Below, in pieces: positions 40,998 through 52,840 of a DNA stretch of 64,000 nucleotides. A program made the translations under genes and the position numbers. Under the pieces are notes generated by a model, which did not search any database, was not told the origin of the DNA, and saw only the letters and a program-made list of their open reading frames with translations. Numbering within the stretch: position 1 is the first letter of the stretch; each line of letters starts with the position of its first letter. Origin of the DNA: Pyrrhosoma nymphula (taxonomy: Eukaryota; Arthropoda; Insecta; Odonata; Coenagrionidae); assembly GCA_963573305.1 (NCBI GenBank), contig OY754331.1, forward strand, positions 7,102,868-7,166,867, given 5' to 3'.

Positions 40998-43900
40998 ACA
41001 AGCACTGTATCGCGCTGCTCTCTTCACCTGCTTCTCTGCTGCATGGCGAGGAGAGAGAGAGAGAGGGAGGCCGGGAAGGAGGCGTGGAAGACTTTCTCGG
41101 CAGGGCGTGGGGGTTCTGGGAACGAAATCTATTCCGATGCACGCTTCGACCGAGTCCCGCGGACCACCATGCTCACCCCGAAGGAAGCGTTGACGCAGGG
41201 AGAGGCAGAAGAGCGGGTCAGCCATCTGGGACACTTGCGGCTTGGTGGGTGGGGTTTGGGGCAGTCAGGGGTGACAGATGTCGATAGGCTAGTGGCACGC
41301 ATGTTGTCGAAGGCCTTGACGAATCGCACGTGTGCTTGGCGGTGTGTGGTAGGGGAGGATGCAATCATCCCGGCAGCGCGGCAGGGGTGTGGCGTATGAG
41401 AGTAGCTGATGTTGGGAACTTACTTTGGCATTCACTGCATCGGCCACGTGTGTCGAGTACTTCCACCGACGACGGCTTTCCGAAAGTGAGTGGACTGTAA
41501 TCTCGTCTTCCGTTTCTATCTAAACTCGGTTGATAAGTAAAATGCCGACTGCCCACAAAAATTAATTTCCGGTTTAATTAATTAACTTTCATTTTGACGC
41601 TTGATTGTGCCAACGTACCAAAGTATCATTGTGCCCTCTATGGCTCTTAGGGAAAAGTCTAGGCTCACTCAACTACGTCATTAATGCAATTCATAAATGA
41701 CAGGCACTGGAGTGGATATTGTGACCCTTTATGTGACTTGCTTGAATGTCCATTTGGGGTAATGTCTTTCAAAATTACCCTTAGTTAGCGATCACCTAAG
41801 AATTCTAATCCATTATTATCACTGGCTAACTTCATAGATTTTAATTTAATAAGTAGTTTGCTATGAGATCATCAAATGCTTTTTTAAATAAAAAATGATT
41901 GTTAACGGGAATGTTATTTTCACCCAAGACAAAAATATCTTGATCAAAAGGTGCAAGCTGAGTTTTGAAAGATCTACACATCCTTAATCCACTTGCTAGA
42001 GTTTTTATCCCGGTATTCAAGTTGTCTCATAACTTGAAATTGCCAATATTGAAATTGCCATATTATATGTTCAATTGTTTACAAACCTAAGGCGAGTATA
42101 ACTAGATGTGAAGGGCACTGCTCTTCAGCCAGGTAGATGTTCCTTATCGTCACTATTGAATATCGATGTAGGATTCGAAATTTTTCCGTCGGTAGTGAGA
42201 TTAGGTCAGGGATCAAATAAATGCTATCTGTAAGTAGAGAGCTTTTTCTGAATATAATGCTATTCATACGTTCAGAATCTTGATTGGAACCTAGAGATTT
42301 ATTTGGACTAGTTCTCAGTAAAATATCCATTCCAATGCAGGAAATATCGGTCGGTGGAATTGACTCGAGTGGGAAATACTCGAGTGTGGCCAAGGCGTGG
42401 CAAGGCGCTTTGAAAGAAGAAGTTAAATAAATTCGATTTGTTCGGGCTACTTATTGTTCTTTCTGCCCTTCCTCTCGTGGCCTAGCACTGAATACAATCA
42501 GATCAACTGACGAATGATCAAAAGGATTTTGGGTTTCGTATACCCGTTTCCAAATTCTAATTCCTTTTTAGGATAATGTATTTCGACAGGCTCCTTTTTC
42601 AGCAGCTTTTGGTATGGTACAGTTTTTATCACCGAACTATGATTAATTTACGATGAATAGTGTTGAATGAACGTTTACTCTTTTTTAATTTCTGCTCGAC
42701 ATACTTGTCGTTTTAACGGTATTCCTAGCGCTAACGTTGTATCAACCTGCTCTCTCTCTCTCTCTTTGAAACTTTCCAGGGATATATACTTATCGACCCC
42801 CGGGCGCGAGATGTTAGGGAAGGCTTTCTCATTGTATCTAGATTTACAATTTTAGGAGATAGTATTCCTTCATTGTTTTAACGCGTTTATATGTGCTTGT
42901 TTAAAAAGTTTTATTTTTCTTCTCAGAGAGTAAATACGCGATGAAAAGTTATCGCTAATTTTATCAATTTAAAACTTTTTGCATTATATTTTTTATTAAA
43001 ATATAATGCAAAATGTATATCGTGTAAAATATAATTCAAAATTAATGTATCGTGGAAAAATGTACCAAAAAGATAGTCTCTGAATGTGTTCTTTATTCTA
43101 AGAAAATACAAGATATTAGCGGTTAAAAAACTGAATGAATGGGTGATCGCTGTGGTTCCTACCCATTGCGGATAATTGTTAACTACAATGACTTCAGTAA
43201 TTACGGTTGAAAAAAGAACAAGCACGCGCTTCTATACACGAAAGAAACAGGTATAATACGTGAAAGTGTCCCGTCAGCATTCTTGTGCCAATTGTTCTGC
43301 CTTCCTCGAATTAATTCCTGTTCGGAAACCGTGTTCCGTTCTCCTTCCACATCAAGGGGCGACGCTCATCCCAGGGCGGAATTAAATCAATCCGCGCTAA
43401 GAGATCCAAAATGACGTTTTCCAGCACCCTTGTTCCACGATAACTACCTGCAGACGAAAAAAAGTATCTTTTAGAATAGCCGTAAACCGAAAAAAAAAGT
43501 ATGGAAAGAAAGTTGAATGCTTGAAAAGTTGAAAGTTGACGCGAAAAAATGGCAAACTAACATTTCTGGCCCAAATAACATCTAGATTTGCTCTCGCCAA
43601 TACTTTGCGCTCCTTGACGGTCGAAGAGGAGTGTGAGGAAACATATGAGAAGCGGATGGGGATATTTTTTCAGCTTTGCATATCAGCAATCAAAACAGCT
43701 CGACCCCGCAGTTGCTCATGCGGCCTGCTTATCATGCGGATGACTTATCGTGCGACTGCTAAGAGGCGAGGAACATCAATAAAGCATACGCGGAGGCCTA
43801 CAAGTAACCAAAAACGAAATATTCAAAACGTCGGTGTATCTACCAAAATTAAGAAAAAGTAACCTCTTTCGTGATCTAAATACGATTGAATTTATTATCT

Positions 43901-46900
43901 ATTCCCTGTGAAATGTCGCTCGATGACTAATGTTAACAAATTGTAACCATTGTCCAGTTTTGAATTACCCTCACATTTCTCAATTAACCATTATAATGTA
44001 AGTAATGGCGCCAAGTCCAGAGTGATTCCGAACTAGCGGTAAAAGTGCATTTCAAAACTTCTCGGGGTGAGGGAATAGGGTAGTTTCCTTCATCAAAGAA
44101 AACAGAGTTCATTAATTGCGAATGGTGCCCAACCATTAACGTATTCATTACACGCAAATTATTTGGATTAAAAAGTCTTAGTTTCCAAGAAAATTGAATG
44201 TCAATTTTAAGCTCATTTGAAAAGGCTCGGAAATGGCGGGACAGCGGCAGCCTTAATGATGACGTAACAGGTAGATAGTCAACATTGAGAGGTATATGGA
44301 ATTATCATCGACTGTACTTACTATTGTATTTCAGAGTCCCTAAAATCTGGTAAACATGTATTAATATACCTCGATTAAAATGCTCAAAGTTCGGAAAAGT
44401 CTCCTCCATTGAGCATGCCATTAAAAGACGTTTTCTAAGCTCCTACGCTCCCTTCTAGTACAGAGCTACCACGAAGGCGTTCTTCGCGGCAAGCGTCGCA
44501 TGCGCAGTGAAATGAATAACGAAACTGCGTACCTGTGACTTCGCGTTCTGTGGTGTTCCGGCTTAGTTATTTACGTTTTGATCACTTTCATTTTGACAAA
44601 CATTTCCTTTATCTCATCTTCTATTCCTTTCATTTACCATTCCTATCATTCATACCTTGCATATTCCTTTAGTTACCTTTCATCTTCAGTTCCTTTTGCT
44701 GATATACAAAACCACAAGGTTTCATGAGAACAACTTCAATGGCTTTACCAACTGGTTTTGTGAGAGGAAGTTCGAAGTGCTCTCCGTATAGGTATTAACT
44801 GACGATTTCGTGCTTGCTTCTCTCAATATTTTGTGTACCAATCTCATTATTTCCCATTTATAGTACTTTTCATTTCCCAATGACGATTTTTTTCTGAACT
44901 TACGTTGTAAGAAACAGTAGGTAACTGTTTAATAGTGAATTCTTTGGGTGTGTCTCATTTCTGTAGCCATTATTTTTTCCGATTGGCCCCCTCGAAAATT
45001 TTTGAAGCAAAATATGTTGCAGTGCATAATTAGGTATATTGGTAAACTATACGTCAAACTTGTTTCTTTCAAAAGTTGGGTAAAACTATTCGAGAAAGTT
45101 CACATGTCTGCAGAAATATGTCAGGAACTAACATTTCTTTAGTCAGTAAGCTTCCATCTTCTCTAGTATGCTGTGCAGTGTAATTGTTTTTAGTAAAATT
45201 TATTCTCATACACTCCACGTATAGTGAGCACAAAACCAGAGCGAAAATAAGACTCATCATGTTACGGAATGGATTTCAAGTATGGGAAACATTTCGAAAT
45301 AAATACGAACAAAATGGTTTATTTCATGCCTTTCATACTAACTTTACCTAAAAAATAGGAGCTAGCACCTTTAATTTTAGAATATATTATTATACGATTT
45401 TCATTCCCCATACCGTAACCATAAATGTGTTATTTTGATGAGGTTTCTCTATGCGACTAAAGCCAAAGCTAAATTAATAAATAAAGCTCATTTCCATTTT
45501 ACACCAAGTTTACTTTGTAAATGGTTTTTTTCCCGACAGTAAATTTATTATTATTATTAAAGCTTTCTCGGCGGACGTCGTCTGCAGATAAGCAGCTTAC
45601 GGCGAACCACCTAGCGGCAGATTACGTAGTTGCCCACGTACCTCTGACGTCACACGTAGGATTAACCAGCATGCAATACTTTGCTGTCGCGTTTTCGCAC
45701 CTTTGAATTTTTTCACTTTTTAATTAATAAGGAAAAATACTTAACGCCATTTTTAAATCTAACGGATTCAAATACGTACTCCAGGGGTTATACACTTCAG
45801 ATCTAGGCAATTATAAAAAAAGAATAGGAAACCACCCTAGGATTGTGGGGGCAAGTAACCGTCGCTCTCTCTCGACCTAACTCACACAGTGAGTTAGGTC
45901 GAGAGAGTGACACACCAGAGTTCACCTTAGGATGTCTCCTTCCTGATGACAGGAAATTCATAAAAAATATCAAATATTAACATCTAATAATGTGGGTTTT
46001 CCAAATTCTTGCAGAAATAGTCATAAAATATTTCATGAGAGATCGGATGCAATATTGCCCACCGCACAATTTCTGTCGAGGTTCAGCCATGATCGTTATT
46101 AAAACGAAAAAATAAATTTGAAAAGCGGTAGAATAGTTCAATGTTCCCGTTGACGATCCTTTTCTTGAATAAAAAAAAAACTTTTGATAAAGCTTCTCCC
46201 TGCAAGTTACTTGTGAAGTTAAATCTTAAGCATTATACAATAACATAATTATTTGTATCTGAAAACTTTTAGTAGTAGTAGCTGTTTTGAGGTGAATGAT
46301 GTTCAAAATTTGGGAAGATATATCGATGTGACTTAACAAAAATATAGTACTTATTCTTATCACTCCTTTAAGCTGCATTCAAAATAGTATGAATTAACAA
46401 TCGATGCGTTTGAATGTCGAATTTTTTAATAATTTAAACAATATAGTCTTCATACTTTTTATTAGTTTTTTAATTTCCGGAAACCATAAAATTTACCAGG
46501 AATAACAGTGCCGAAAAAAGGTTCATGTTTAGTACTCGTGATATATAATGACGCTACCAGGCTCCCTTCTCTTCTCCCTTCTTACTAAAATACTTGCCAA
46601 TGTGGAGTTAATTTTGGGGATGTCTAATTTGTTGATCTTCATTATTTACTTTAAAAGTGGTTTAAGAAAAATTTGAGACTAAGCAACGATATTCAATATT
46701 TACTGCTGGCACCGAATACGGATTGGGTCATGCCATTGTTTTCCACTGCTCATCTTAAACATCTTTGCTAGAGGTTGATCGTTGCCTTCTTCTGTCGTGA
46801 TTCAGATAGTTTTTTTTCGATATGTTGTTGCCGTTTTTTGTTTCCTTTTAATTTGTTTGCTGGAATTTCCAGTGACTTTCGTTGTTATTTGATATTATTT

Positions 46901-46990
46901 TTTGTTTATTTATATTATGTTGAAGTAGACAAAATAATAAAATAATTAAAAATAATTAAATTAAGTCACGAAAAAATAAGGGTATTAAAA
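40998..46990. other. No recognisable gene
   Basis: 40.9-41.5 kb is GC-rich, with overlapping ORFs on both strands and no motif except a single incomplete C2H2-like CSECQSKF...LIRH on the minus strand near 41,430. 41.6-46.9 kb is AT-rich. ORFs at 42,079-42,393 (minus), 43,536-43,862 and 45,521-45,706 are unassigned. A (CT)n run lies at 42,747-42,764. A TCGCATGCGCAGT word at 44,496-44,508 resembles an NRF1-type site but no transcript start could be supported. Confidence 0.4.
45867..45907. repeat. Perfect 19-bp-stem hairpin with 3-nt loop
   Basis: CTCTCTCGACCTAACTCAC, ACA, then the exact reverse complement. Isolated; no matching transposon around it. Confidence 0.9.
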
Positions 46991-47078
46991 CGTTCCATTG
47001 TTTCAGGCTCAACTAGGTGGAAGTTGAATTTCGTAAATGAAATACTAATTTTGTTTCCTTCCACAGATTTATTTTCTT

Positions 47079-47120
47079 GGTACAACATGTATCGACACAT
47101 CGGTGTCATCATCAGGTACC
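47079..47120 (-). ncRNA. Hammerhead-like motif, left end of composite element
   Basis: Minus strand: CUGAUGA intact, U, stem II GACAC/GUGUC (loop CGAU), GAUA in place of GAAA, CAUGUUGUACC. Core and stem II are good; the A-to-U change in GAAA would be expected to kill cleavage. It faces away from the plus-strand motif at 47,842. Confidence 0.5.
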
Positions 47121-47490
47121 TCGTCCAACGTCCAAGCCATTCAATGGAGACACTCCGACCATAGGCCTTTTTAAAGAGTTACGTGACCACCACCTACAAG
47201 AGGTGGATGGATCTCTTTCAGTCACAGAAAGTGGCGTGAAGAAGGCCTTCTCTGGCAAGAAGAACTTCTCGGCTCCAGGAATGGATGCCGTGAATAATTT
47301 CTGGTGGAAGAAGTTTACTTTCCCCCACGAACACCTCGCCAGAATCTTCAAGTCCTTTCTGATCGGTAGAAATCCTATTCAACCTTGGCTGACTGAGGGA
47401 CGCATGATTCTGATACCTAAGAAGGAAGACTTGTCCAATCGAAGGAACTATCGCCCTTTAACCTGCCTCAACACTGTATATTCCTTCCTA
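47121..47490 (+). pseudogene. LINE reverse transcriptase fingers fragment (R4/NeSL/R2-like)
   Basis: In one open frame: GVKKAFSGKKNFSAPGMDAV, NNFWWKKFTFPHEHLARIF, WLTEGRMILIPKKEDLSN and NYRPLTCLNTVYSF. The 'APGxDxV...W...GRTxLIPK....NYRPxTCLNTxYK' order is characteristic of RT from early-branching LINEs with restriction-like endonuclease. The frame then runs on into unrelated Pro-rich C-rich sequence to 47,739, so the 220-codon ORF is chimeric. The catalytic palm motifs are absent. Confidence 0.65.
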
Positions 47491-47841
47491 TTCCCGCAGC
47501 CTTCCCTACCCTCGGTCATGTTCACTATTCTGTGTCTCCATTTTGCACTAATCCAGGGACCAGCCAGGGACCTCCTAGATAGTCACACGCACACATGGAA
47601 TGTTCCACCGACCCGTCCTTATGCTCCCTTTCCCACCCCCAACCCCAGACCAGTCACGAGTGCACTGAGTAACCCAAACTTTCCATTCTCACCTGAACCC
47701 CACCCCGCCCAGGAAGGACATTACCTCTCCCACACCTAACTCTCCACAACTCATCCTCCCCAATCTACGTCACCCCTCCTCTCACCCTCCCCCCCCTAAT
47801 GTTTGTGACTATATATTCTGAGTGTTCTGTGATATTTGTAC
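47491..47841 (+). other. C-rich tract and TATA-like box before a hammerhead-like motif
   Basis: A strongly C-rich segment, followed by AATGTTTGTGACTATATATT with TATATA starting at 47,810, 32 nt before the CUGAUGA core. Same layout as 205-395/163-197 and 1441-1542. Interpreted as the end of a PLE 3' UTR with its promoter. Confidence 0.45.
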
Positions 47842-47874
47842 CTGATGATGACGTGCTACGTCGAAATCTAGGTC
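47842..47874 (+). ncRNA. Best hammerhead ribozyme candidate in the window
   Basis: CUGAUGA complete (47,842-47,848), U, stem II GACGU/ACGUC (loop GCU), GAAA, stem III A-U/U-G/C-G around UA (AUCUAGGU), C47,874 as the cleavage nucleotide. Stem I starts with G-C and U-A pairs (47,875/47,841 and 47,876/47,840) but is then weak. The extra U between CUGAUGA and stem II is not canonical yet occurs in every copy. The tiny stem III is typical of PLE hammerheads, which are thought to act as dimers. Confidence 0.65.
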
Positions 47875-47924
47875 GTTTCCAATAAGTACAAGTGAAATTA
47901 CAAAGTTACTGCTTCTCATTCAAT

Positions 47925-47978
47925 ATGCTAAGCAAATTCCATAAAGTTACGCCTGAGACAACGGGGTTTGTGAAACCT
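47925..47978 (+). other. Start of a PLE-associated ORF (conserved ATG block)
   Basis: ATG 50 nt after the predicted cleavage site, reading MLSKFHKVTPETTGFVKP. Paralogous starts are at 6,148 and 61,850 (minus). The reading frame stays open only to about residue 34 (CYNCNNQ), then stops. Truncated beginning of an element ORF. Confidence 0.5.
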
Positions 47979-49428
47979 GATGCTTGCCGGGGACTCAGAG
48001 GGAAGTGTTACAACTGTAACAATCAATAATTAAATTAATAATTAATAAAATACAATAAACGAAAGACAAAAAATGAGGGCAACGGTGGCATGTTTCTCCG
48101 TCGTATCGCATCGATTGTACCATTCGTCGTTGCATGATGTGTGTTGGTTTTTCGCTTGTAATAGAGTTTATATTGTGGACAGATTTTTACAAATCCTTCA
48201 GAAAATTTTAAAAAGATTTTAGTACTTCTTCAGTTAGTCTTCCCTTCGAAATGTACGGCTATTACTTGTTAAATATAAAAATATGCATTCCTGTCTGGCT
48301 CATTTCCCTGTCCGGCCAATGTAAAAACACTCCTACTTTAAATTCTCGTATTTCCATCAAGCGAGCTTGTGAAAAATGATCATTTACCGAGGGTCATTTT
48401 GGACGGTGTTCCCTCATATGAAGTTTGTCACACCAGGGGTCCCATAGAAGAGCGTCGTAGGTCCAATTTTTCTCTCTTTTTATACATTAACAGTGTCATT
48501 GATGTGGCTGAGTATGCGTCAGTTTTGGTCGATGACTTAACGATGGACATGGGAATCTGTACTTTTTTATTATTGGAAAGCGTAAAAAAGAATGTTAATT
48601 TTACCGCTATTTTATTATTGTGGAGAGTTCCAAGTTTTTTTTACCAGAACGCAATATACTTATTGTAAGGACGTAATGCCAACAGAAGGAAAATTATGTA
48701 CAAATGCTATTTTCGATTCTCACGAGTTTTGGCCGAAAGAATGGGAAACTAGACGGATATCTCTAAATAGCTTCAGATAGTGCAAAAAAGCGCAGCGCAG
48801 GTTACCACTGGCTTACAGTGCAGGTTACATCTTTAACTGATGATCTGATAATCAAAATTCCCAATATAATGATGTTTTTGTGATCTACAGGCTACATATT
48901 GACTGTTATGTTATCAAAACGTATCAGCCAAGATGCAGCCAATATGAGTAACATTTTGGGCCCCCAAACAGCTACTCACAACGGTAAACGCAATTTTTCC
49001 CCTATTTTTTAATTCATCCTTGAGGCTTAATAACTCATATTTTTAATCTTTATGTGAGATCGGGCTTATTTTTGTTAACTTAAAATTGGTTTGGACTATT
49101 CATAAAAGGCATTATCTTTATTTGCAGTGCAAAACCCCAGCGCAACAAGGAAACAGAAACCGTGACGTGAAGATTTTGCAACTTTGGCGGCTATGAAGAA
49201 GCTACATATGGCATGGATGGCTTGACTGTGGTATGTTACGTTTTGCACCTCGTCTTCCAAAAAAGGCAATTGTTGTTTCCATCGTATGATCGCGTGATAA
49301 AAAAAAGCTGAGGGGGCGAGCGGCGATCGACAGGCCATCTGCCTTACAGACAGGTCGGTCTGCTCATGCGCCGCGCGCCATATTCCGAAGTGAGGCAAAG
49401 ACCAGCGCAACATCTTATCTACATCTAC
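47979..49428. other. No gene seen
   Basis: AT-rich. An ORF at 48,369-48,668 (99 codons) has no recognised motif. A GC-rich patch at 49,300-49,390 is unassigned. Confidence 0.45.
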
Positions 49429-50340
49429 AAAATACTCTGCAAGCCACCTCAGGGGTTTGTGGCAGGGGGTGAGTAATCACCAACATGTATTACACTGTAC
49501 CCTAAAGTTAGTGTAACTACGACTAATTATGCATTAGCATAAATCGCTAATGCTTGTCACGAGGCGAAGCCTCACAAGAATGCACTACTACACTACAGAT
49601 ATTATCACAATGGAGAGGGACCGTTCATATATATGTATTTTACAACTACACAAATGGATAGAGACTCAAAGACTTATGTAGAAAACATTGCACGGCGTGC
49701 TGTTAGTACAAGGTAACAGAACAGTCGTTCGTGGGAAAAATGACATTTTAAATCTGTCCGTTCTGCAGTCTAGTTCCCTAATTTTATTCTCATGATCTGA
49801 TCTACCGTAGTATGTCGGATTTCGTAAAATATTATCAACGTCGTCAGAGAATAGACCAGTTCGGAACTTAGATAATAGATTGAGTCTTAATTTTAATCAA
49901 CGGCCTGAAAGCTTTTCCCATCGCAGTTGCTGCAAAAGGTCAGTAACACTAACGAGATTATCGTAACGGCCTTTAACGTATTTTGCCGATTTTCGCTGCA
50001 CGCGTTCTAACTCAGTTTCCAAGCCTATCTCATAAGAATCCCAGATACTGGGAGCATATTCCAAGTGGGGTCTAACGAGGGAGAAGTAGCTGATTTCCCT
50101 AACTTTATCGTCGCTCTTGCCAAGTACTCGTTTAACAAATCCAAATTTACGATTAGCCTGACCGGAATTATGTGTCAGTCAATCGTTTTCCTCGTCAACT
50201 CGTCACCATCCATACTCCGATGTCCAATGGAATTTGCATTATTCCATGAAACTTCATTCCGAGTGCCTCCCTCTCATCTCCCAGCAGTCGTAAGACATTT
50301 CAGGTCGATGCCTCAAATGATCGCTCCGGAGTTGTAACGG
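49429..50340 (-). pseudogene. CR1/L2-like LINE, 3' end, copy 1
   Basis: Minus strand. Near 50,090-49,950: ISYFSLVRPHLEYAPSIWD, YEIGLETELERVQRKSAKYV, SVTDLLQQLRWE. After a frame change: KFRTGLFSDDVDNILRNPTY, GRSDHENKIREL, DCRTDRFKMSFFPRT. This is the conserved C-terminal region of this LINE type. The element ends in the short tandem tail visible on the plus strand as CATCTTATCTACATCTAC at about 49,413-49,430. Several stops; the polymerase palm is missing. Confidence 0.8.
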
Positions 50341-50485
50341 TGAGTGATATTTTAAGAGCCTACTCCTTTTGGAGATTAGGATTGGCAAGAATCGACGCGT
50401 GATTACCCTTCATAGATTATCCTGTTTGTTCTGGTCCTGCAATTGGATTGAAAGTTTAATGTGTCGGTAATTCGCGCTTGTATTG
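50341..50485. other. Short spacer
   Basis: Sequence between LINE copy 1 and the first of two dispersed direct repeats. Nothing recognised. Confidence 0.4.
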
Positions 50486-50670
50486 ATTCATCGCCAAATG
50501 TTGACCAATTTTAGTGACGCACATTTGATTACGTTGCAGGTCTGCGCGGAATCTGGTCTTGAACTTTATCATAGAGATTTCGGTGATATTTTTGTCATTT
50601 ACATTCTTCAAGCAAATCTAGGGAACTAAAATGTGGCTAAAGTAAATTTTGATTATGAGAGTGAGAAGTT
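50486..50670 (+). repeat. Dispersed direct repeat, copy 1 (about 185 bp)
   Basis: Near-identical to 52,651-52,840: ATCGCCAAATGTTGACCAAT, GTGACGCACATTTGATTACG, TGCGCGGAATCTGGTCTTGA and AAAGTAAATTTTGATTA. Same orientation, about 2.16 kb apart, on either side of LINE copy 2. Confidence 0.9.
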
Positions 50671-50812
50671 TTCTTATCAGGGATATATTGGTCGAAGTTA
50701 CTCTTCATTGGAAGACATCGTGCTTATTCAATTTATCCATCAAAATATAATCAGATTCTCGGATAATTTGTATCAGAATTTCATAAGGTTGTATTATAAA
50801 GGATTTGTTTTG

Positions 50813-51645
50813 CAAATTTGCATCTACATCTACATACTACCCCGAAAGCCGCCTCAATTGGCGTGTGGCGGGGGTTGTTAGGACACCAGCCGTTTACATA
50901 TAAAAAAGGAAACACTCTAATGAAATTACGCCTAGCATTTATTAAAGTCCCTTATTGTTCGGGGGAAAAACGAATTCCCATACCTATCCGTTCGGCAAAA
51001 TATCTCTCTTAATTTTTCGTTTCTGTCGGACCTGGAAATATAGTGGGGTTCTAATATGATGTTCTCCGTGTCCCTCTTAAAGGTATCTATTCTTAATTGC
51101 TCAAGCAATCTAAGCCTAGCACGCAGCCTCCGAGTCTCTAGCGGCTCCTAGCCTAATTCGTTTAACATCTGTGTAACGCTGTCTGTACGCCCGTAGCAGT
51201 TTTTGATGAATCGCGCACCTTTCCTTTGTATTTTATTAAGTTCCCGGATTAAGTCTTTCTACACTGAATCCCATATGCTCGCTGCATATTCAAGGTGTGC
51301 TCGGACGAGTACGAAATAGCACCTCTCTTTTACTTTTTCATCCGAAAATCTTCTCACAATACTATTGACGAATCCTAGCTTCTTCAGAGCTCTGCCACAA
51401 ATATTTCGTATATGTGTTCCCCACGATAGGTTTGAGGTTATCGTAACTCCTTGATACTTCACTTCATCTGTCGCCTTTATGTTAACATCATCCACAGCAT
51501 ATACATGGGAATAGTTGGACGACCTCCGCAAGAAATGTACCGCCATACATTTGCTCAGATTAAGTTCGAGTCCCCGGAACTTGTGTCCGGAACAGGTGTA
51601 AAATACCATGATTATTATATTTGCAGCTTTGATTGAACCCATACT
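50813..51645 (-). pseudogene. CR1/L2-like LINE, 3' end, copy 2
   Basis: Minus strand. An open frame from 51,642 to 51,259 encodes LELNLSKCMAVHFLRRSSNY, DEVKYQGVTITSNLSWGTHI, ALKKLGFVNSIVRRFSDE and RAHLEYAASIWDSV. After a stop, LNKIQRKGARFIKNCYGRTD, RLRARLRLLEQLRIDTF, SRSDRNEKLREIFCRTDRYG and NSFFPRTIRDFN follow, then the 3' tail, which reads on the plus strand CATCTACATCTACATACTAC (50,818-50,841). Same family as copy 1 but less damaged. Confidence 0.88.
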
Positions 51646-52650
51646 GACTAAGGGTAGTTATTATATTACGTTTATTTAGTACGCTTGCCTAAGAGAAGTT
51701 TTACTAATCCTAGGTAAATGTTTTTTTTGGGGGTCAACTTGGTGTCATTCAGCCATTACATTGAAAGAAGACCAAGCGTTCATATGCCATGGCCGACCGA
51801 GTTCCTCAATGCCTCCACGTTTAGGTGGTCTCATCTGTTTTCAATGATTGCGCCATAACTATAGTATGGGAGCGATTCTAGTAATTATTCTTCCAGCCGA
51901 ATTATCTGTAGCAGAAGCGTTGTTAAGTTTTCACACTGCATTTGTATTTTCTTGATTTCAGTCAATATCAGTTAATTCCATGCATATAAATTGCGTTAGT
52001 AGTTCTACTGAAAGATTCAATTGGTCAAATAATTTTTTACTTAATACCATTCTACCTGGCTATCATTTGTTCACAAAGCTCGGTGAGAGTTTTTAAGAAC
52101 CATACATGAAAATGAAATCGGAGACTATTGAAGACAGAATGAAGTTATTTTGTTCTATGTTTTCTCGTTTTTGTGACTCGATCATGAATGTTGCTCGAGA
52201 AGATTTTCTTAAAATCTGTATATATTCAGAAGATGACGTGTATTATTTTCTTTCGAATTACAAACCTTTGACTTAGTATGGGGCGAAAGCTATTTCCCTA
52301 GGGTCAAAGAAGAAAGAATTGCGACTGATAACGAAGCAAATGTTCAGATGAAATATGCCGAGAAATTGAAGCACTACTGTGATATGTGAATTTTGAATAT
52401 TCACTTGAATTACTACTGGCAAAACAAGCAACTTCTCTTTGGATTCTGGTCTGTTTTTCAGCCGAAATTTTGCAATATTTGCTGTAAGGTATGTTTAGTA
52501 AACCTTGGAGTCTTAAATTAATTTATTTTCGATTACTGTCGTTCATTCCCCGTGATTTGATGGCCTCTAATAAATCATTTTTGTCCCCAAGTCTTTTACT
52601 TGGTCGCTATCACTTATTTTAATTTTTCTCATGTTGTTATATTGCATGCA
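51646..52650. other. No gene seen
   Basis: AT-rich; no motif recognised. Confidence 0.45.
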
Positions 52651-52840
52651 TTGAATCATCGCCAAATGTTGACCAATTTTAGTGACGCACATTTGATTAC
52701 GTTGCAGATCTGCGCGGAATCTGGTCTTGAAATTTATCATATTGAGATTTGGGTGATATTTTTGTCATTTACAATCTTCGAGCGAATCTAGGAAACTAAA
52801 ATGTGGGTAAAGTAAATTTTGATTACGAAAGTGAAAAATT
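52651..52840 (+). repeat. Dispersed direct repeat, copy 2
   Basis: Partner of 50,486-50,670. Small differences (for example AGGTCTGCGC versus AGATCTGCGC). The ORF that crosses it (52,600-52,791) is not preserved in the partner. Confidence 0.9.

Noticed and set aside
41365..41556. Possible C2H2 zinc finger (CSECQSKF...LIRH)
   Set aside because: Only one incomplete finger, the second histidine is missing at the right spacing, and it lies in a GC-rich region open on several frames.
44496..44508. TCGCATGCGCAGT as an NRF1-type promoter site
   Set aside because: A single short word; no transcript start, TATA or coding sequence could be tied to it.
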